Positions 62,057-64,000 of a DNA stretch of 64,000 nt are shown here, piece by piece. Source of the DNA: Dietzia lutea (GTDB lineage Bacteria > Actinomycetota > Actinomycetes > Mycobacteriales > Mycobacteriaceae). The DNA is taken from NCBI RefSeq assembly GCF_003096075.1, contig NZ_CP015449.1, positions 558,001 to 622,000 of the forward strand. The letters run 5' to 3'. Position 1 is the stretch's first letter. Each line of letters begins with the position of its first letter. The notes under the pieces were generated by a model. The model worked only from the letters and a program-made list of their open reading frames with translations, ran no database searches and was not told the origin of the DNA. The position numbers were made by a program, and so were the translations under genes.

Positions 62057-62908
62057 ATGACAGCAGGGCTGACCCCGATCAGTTTCCCGGCGTACGAGAC
62101 GCTCCGGCCCGTCACGGACCTGTCCGGGGTCATCCTCTGCGACAACCCCTCCGAGATGACCTTCGAGGGGACCAACACGGTCGTCCTGCGGGCCCCCGGG
62201 TCGCCCACGTGTGTGGTGGTGGATCCCGGGCCCGACGACCGCGCGCACGCCGAGCGGATCGCGGCGATCGTGGGGGAGGTCGAGCTCGTCGTCGTCACCC
62301 ATCGCCACGGTGACCACACCGACGGCATCGATCACCTGCGCGCCTTCACCACCGCCCCCGTGCGGGCCGCGGAGGGACGGTTCTGTCGCGACGCCGCGCC
62401 GTTGGTGACGGACGGGGACGACGACGAGGTGATCCACGCCGCCGGACTGGACATCACCGTGTTGGGCACGCCGGGGCACACGGCCGATTCGGTCAGCCTC
62501 GAGGTGCGGCCCGCGGGCGCCGGGTTCACCGCCCGGCCGGACTGCGTGGTCCTCGGTGACACGATCCTCGGCAGGGATTCGACCGTGCTGGACTCGACCG
62601 ACGGCGATCTCGGCGACTACCTGGGCAGCATGGACCTGCTCGCCGCGCGGGCCGACGGTGTGATCGGCATCCCCGGCCACGGGCCCGACGTCGAGAACAC
62701 CGGGCTCGCCGCCCAGGTCCTCGGGCAGCACCGGCGCGATCGGCTCGAGCAGATCGTCGCCGCGCGGGCCGAGTTGGGCCGCGACGCCTCCGCCGAGGCG
62801 ATCACGCAGCACATCTACCGCGACGTGACGCCGTTCCTGCTGAAGGTGGCCGAGCAGTCGACGAAGGTGGCGCTGCGCTACCTCGACCGTCTCGACGCCG
62901 AGGCCTGA
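62057..62908 (+). CDS. Metallo-beta-lactamase-fold hydrolase (LACTB2/Rv3677c-like)
   Basis: A 283-residue MBL-fold hydrolase. THRHGDHTDG (81-90) is the HxHxDH metal motif. TPGHTADS gives the next His, LGDTILG the bridging Asp and GIPGHGPDVE the last His. The C-terminal helical part (HRRDRLEQIVAARAEL) marks the LACTB2-like group, whose members act as endoribonucleases or thioesterases. It is the last gene of the DUF4177-RidA-MBL operon. Confidence 0.92.
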   Translation: MTAGLTPISFPAYETLRPVTDLSGVILCDNPSEMTFEGTNTVVLRAPGSPTCVVVDPGPDDRAHAERIAAIVGEVELVVVTHRHGDHTDGIDHLRAFTTAPVRAAEGRFCRDAAPLVTDGDDDEVIHAAGLDITVLGTPGHTADSVSLEVRPAGAGFTARPDCVVLGDTILGRDSTVLDSTDGDLGDYLGSMDLLAARADGVIGIPGHGPDVENTGLAAQVLGQHRRDRLEQIVAARAELGRDASAEAITQHIYRDVTPFLLKVAEQSTKVALRYLDRLDAEA

Positions 62909-63033
62909 GCCGGCCCCGTCGGCCCGCCCCGCCCGCCGGCGCGCTCCCCACGCGCCGCCCACGCCGCCCCGCCGCGCACCCGGCCCGGACCTCCCGCGGC
63001 CCCCGCACACGCCGCCCAGCGCTCCCGCCCCGG

Positions 63034-63101
63034 ATCCGCTACCCACCCTCCGGATCCGCTACCTTCACAGGAGTAGCGGATTCCGTGCGGGAGTAGCGGA
63101 T
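63034..63101. repeat. 68-bp palindromic element, copy 2
   Basis: ATCCGCTAC at 63034 and 63054, inverted GTAGCGGAT at 63073 and 63093, 20-base phasing and a 10-base centre CTTCACAGGA. The geometry is identical to copy 1 at 40593-40660. It lies about 125 bases after the MBL hydrolase gene in a 324-bp spacer otherwise made of Pro/Arg-coding-like GC-rich sequence. Confidence 0.9.
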
Positions 63102-63232
63102 CCCGGGGGAGGGCGGGTCACGGGCCGGGACGGCGACTCGCGTTGTCCACAGGGCCGGGCGTCTCCACAGGAGGCCGGCCCGCGAGGCCCTGAATCGCCG
63201 GGGTGTGGCAACACCGGCGGGACGATGTCCGC

Positions 63233-64000
63233 ATGAACACTTCGATACCCGCCCAGAACCGCCCCACCCGCCTGTCGACGTACGCCGATCTGGCGAGGGG
63301 CGGTCTGACCCACGCCGACATCGCAAGGCTGCTCGCGAGCGGCGAGCTCAGACGTGTCCGCACCGGGGTCTACGCTCACGCCGCAGACGACGCCGGTCCG
63401 GACGGCCGATTGCCCGGCGAACCCGCCTATGAGCGACGTCGCCGGATAGTCGTCGAACGCACGGCGGCCGCAGCGCGAGCGGTGGAACCGGGGACGGTCT
63501 TCTCGCACGCCTCGGCGCTGGCCCTGCAAGGGCTACCGCTTCACGGGATGGTTCTCGATCGTCCCACCGCCACTCGTCACCGCGCGGGCGGTGGGAGTCG
63601 TCGCAGTTCCGCGCTCATAGTCGCGAACCTGCCGCTCGACGGGGTGGTGCAGATGCTCGACGGCATACCGGTGACCTCGCCGGCCCGAACGATCGTCGAC
63701 GTGGCCCGGACGTCCGGGTTGGAGAGCGGGGTGTGCGCGGCGGACCAGGCAATCCGCCGAGGCCTCTGTACCCGGTTCGACCTGCAGGTGGAGGCCGATG
63801 CAGCGAAGGGCAGGACGGGGGTGGCTCGGGCGCGCGCCCTGCCTGAGCGGACCTCCGGATCGGCCGAGTCGGTGTTGGAGACTCTGATCCGGCTCATCCT
63901 GGTGATGGCAGGGCTGCCGGAGGCCGAGCTGCAGGTGAGGCTGGCGGTACGCGGAGGCAAGAGATTCCGGGTGGACTTCTGCTGGCCGCAGTGGCGCCTG
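63233..64000 (+). CDS. AbiEi-antitoxin-domain protein with Vsr/DUF559-like C-terminus (cut by window edge)
   Basis: The first 256 codons are present; the 3' end is outside. The N-terminus has the winged-helix AbiEi-type module: TYADLARGGLTHADIARLLA, then GELRRVRTGVYAH. The middle contains VFSHASALALQGLPL and DGIPVTSPARTIVDVAR. The end, SAESVLETLIRL to GGKRFRVDFCWPQW, is the start of a very-short-patch-repair-like nuclease fold. Many actinobacteria carry several such stand-alone proteins; despite the type IV antitoxin label, partner toxins are usually absent, and none is visible here. Confidence 0.85.
   Translation, partial: MNTSIPAQNRPTRLSTYADLARGGLTHADIARLLASGELRRVRTGVYAHAADDAGPDGRLPGEPAYERRRRIVVERTAAAARAVEPGTVFSHASALALQGLPLHGMVLDRPTATRHRAGGGSRRSSALIVANLPLDGVVQMLDGIPVTSPARTIVDVARTSGLESGVCAADQAIRRGLCTRFDLQVEADAAKGRTGVARARALPERTSGSAESVLETLIRLILVMAGLPEAELQVRLAVRGGKRFRVDFCWPQWRL

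Overview
The window is high-GC, gene-dense DNA from an actinobacterium of the order Mycobacteriales (Corynebacteriales). The grounds are a BioQ-type TetR regulator facing bioB, a WhiB protein, a PonA2-type penicillin-binding protein, class E sortase with an LAxTG substrate, and the block from 54362 to 62908 (tRNA-Pro, metallophosphoesterase, ponA2, whiB4, two Get3-like ATPases, DUF4177, RidA, MBL hydrolase), which matches the M. tuberculosis order Rv3683 to Rv3677c. A Dietzia-like genus is my best guess, but it is an inference from style, not a proven identification.

Layout. 1-1274: lower-GC end of an accessory region, with a NUDIX hydrolase coupled to a PLD-domain helicase cut by the window edge. 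1309-3233: a phosphotransferase and a DUF7065-like gene that appear to have been joined by a deletion. 3493-7797: flavin-dependent monooxygenase, glutamine synthetase-like enzyme and a 3-ketosteroid dehydrogenase-like flavoprotein. 7767-11886: accessory patch with an arsenite pump and an arsenate reductase whose stop codon was lost by a local duplication, a Fic/VbhA toxin-antitoxin pair and a toxin/ribbon-helix-helix pair. 11944-17067: biotin operon bioBAFD with divergent bioQ and three TGAAC-N3-GTTCA-like operators. 17133-19290: three secreted CAP-type proteins. 19696-24960: AraC-type regulator, a small unknown ORF with a phased GGGTGA array upstream, an MFS pump, a bacterial eRF1-like protein and a SurA-like lipoprotein.

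25009-34240 is a surface module: a small membrane protein, class E sortase, a 55-residue acidic peptide, a 1581-residue LAVTG-anchored adhesin and a large ATP-binding LuxR regulator. 34918-40562 is a stress block: a phosphoribosyltransferase/erythromycin-esterase fusion, a universal stress protein, furA, katA and dps. 40720-44499 holds a kinase-like/LLM pair and mgtE. mgtE is the last gene of a tightly overlapping Mrp cation/proton antiporter operon (44501-50420). 50605-54253 has a membrane protein and a long acyl-CoA dehydrogenase/oxidase. 54362-62908 is the conserved mycobacterial-type block, and the window ends in an AbiEi-type protein cut by the edge.

Two kinds of small-scale structure stand out. 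A 68-bp palindromic element with identical architecture occurs at 40593-40660 and 63034-63101. Short duplications also sit exactly on gene 3' ends (8523-8609 and 52060-52159), one of which removed a stop codon. Coordinates and translations were read by eye; homology statements rest on recognised motifs and remembered family features, not on searches.
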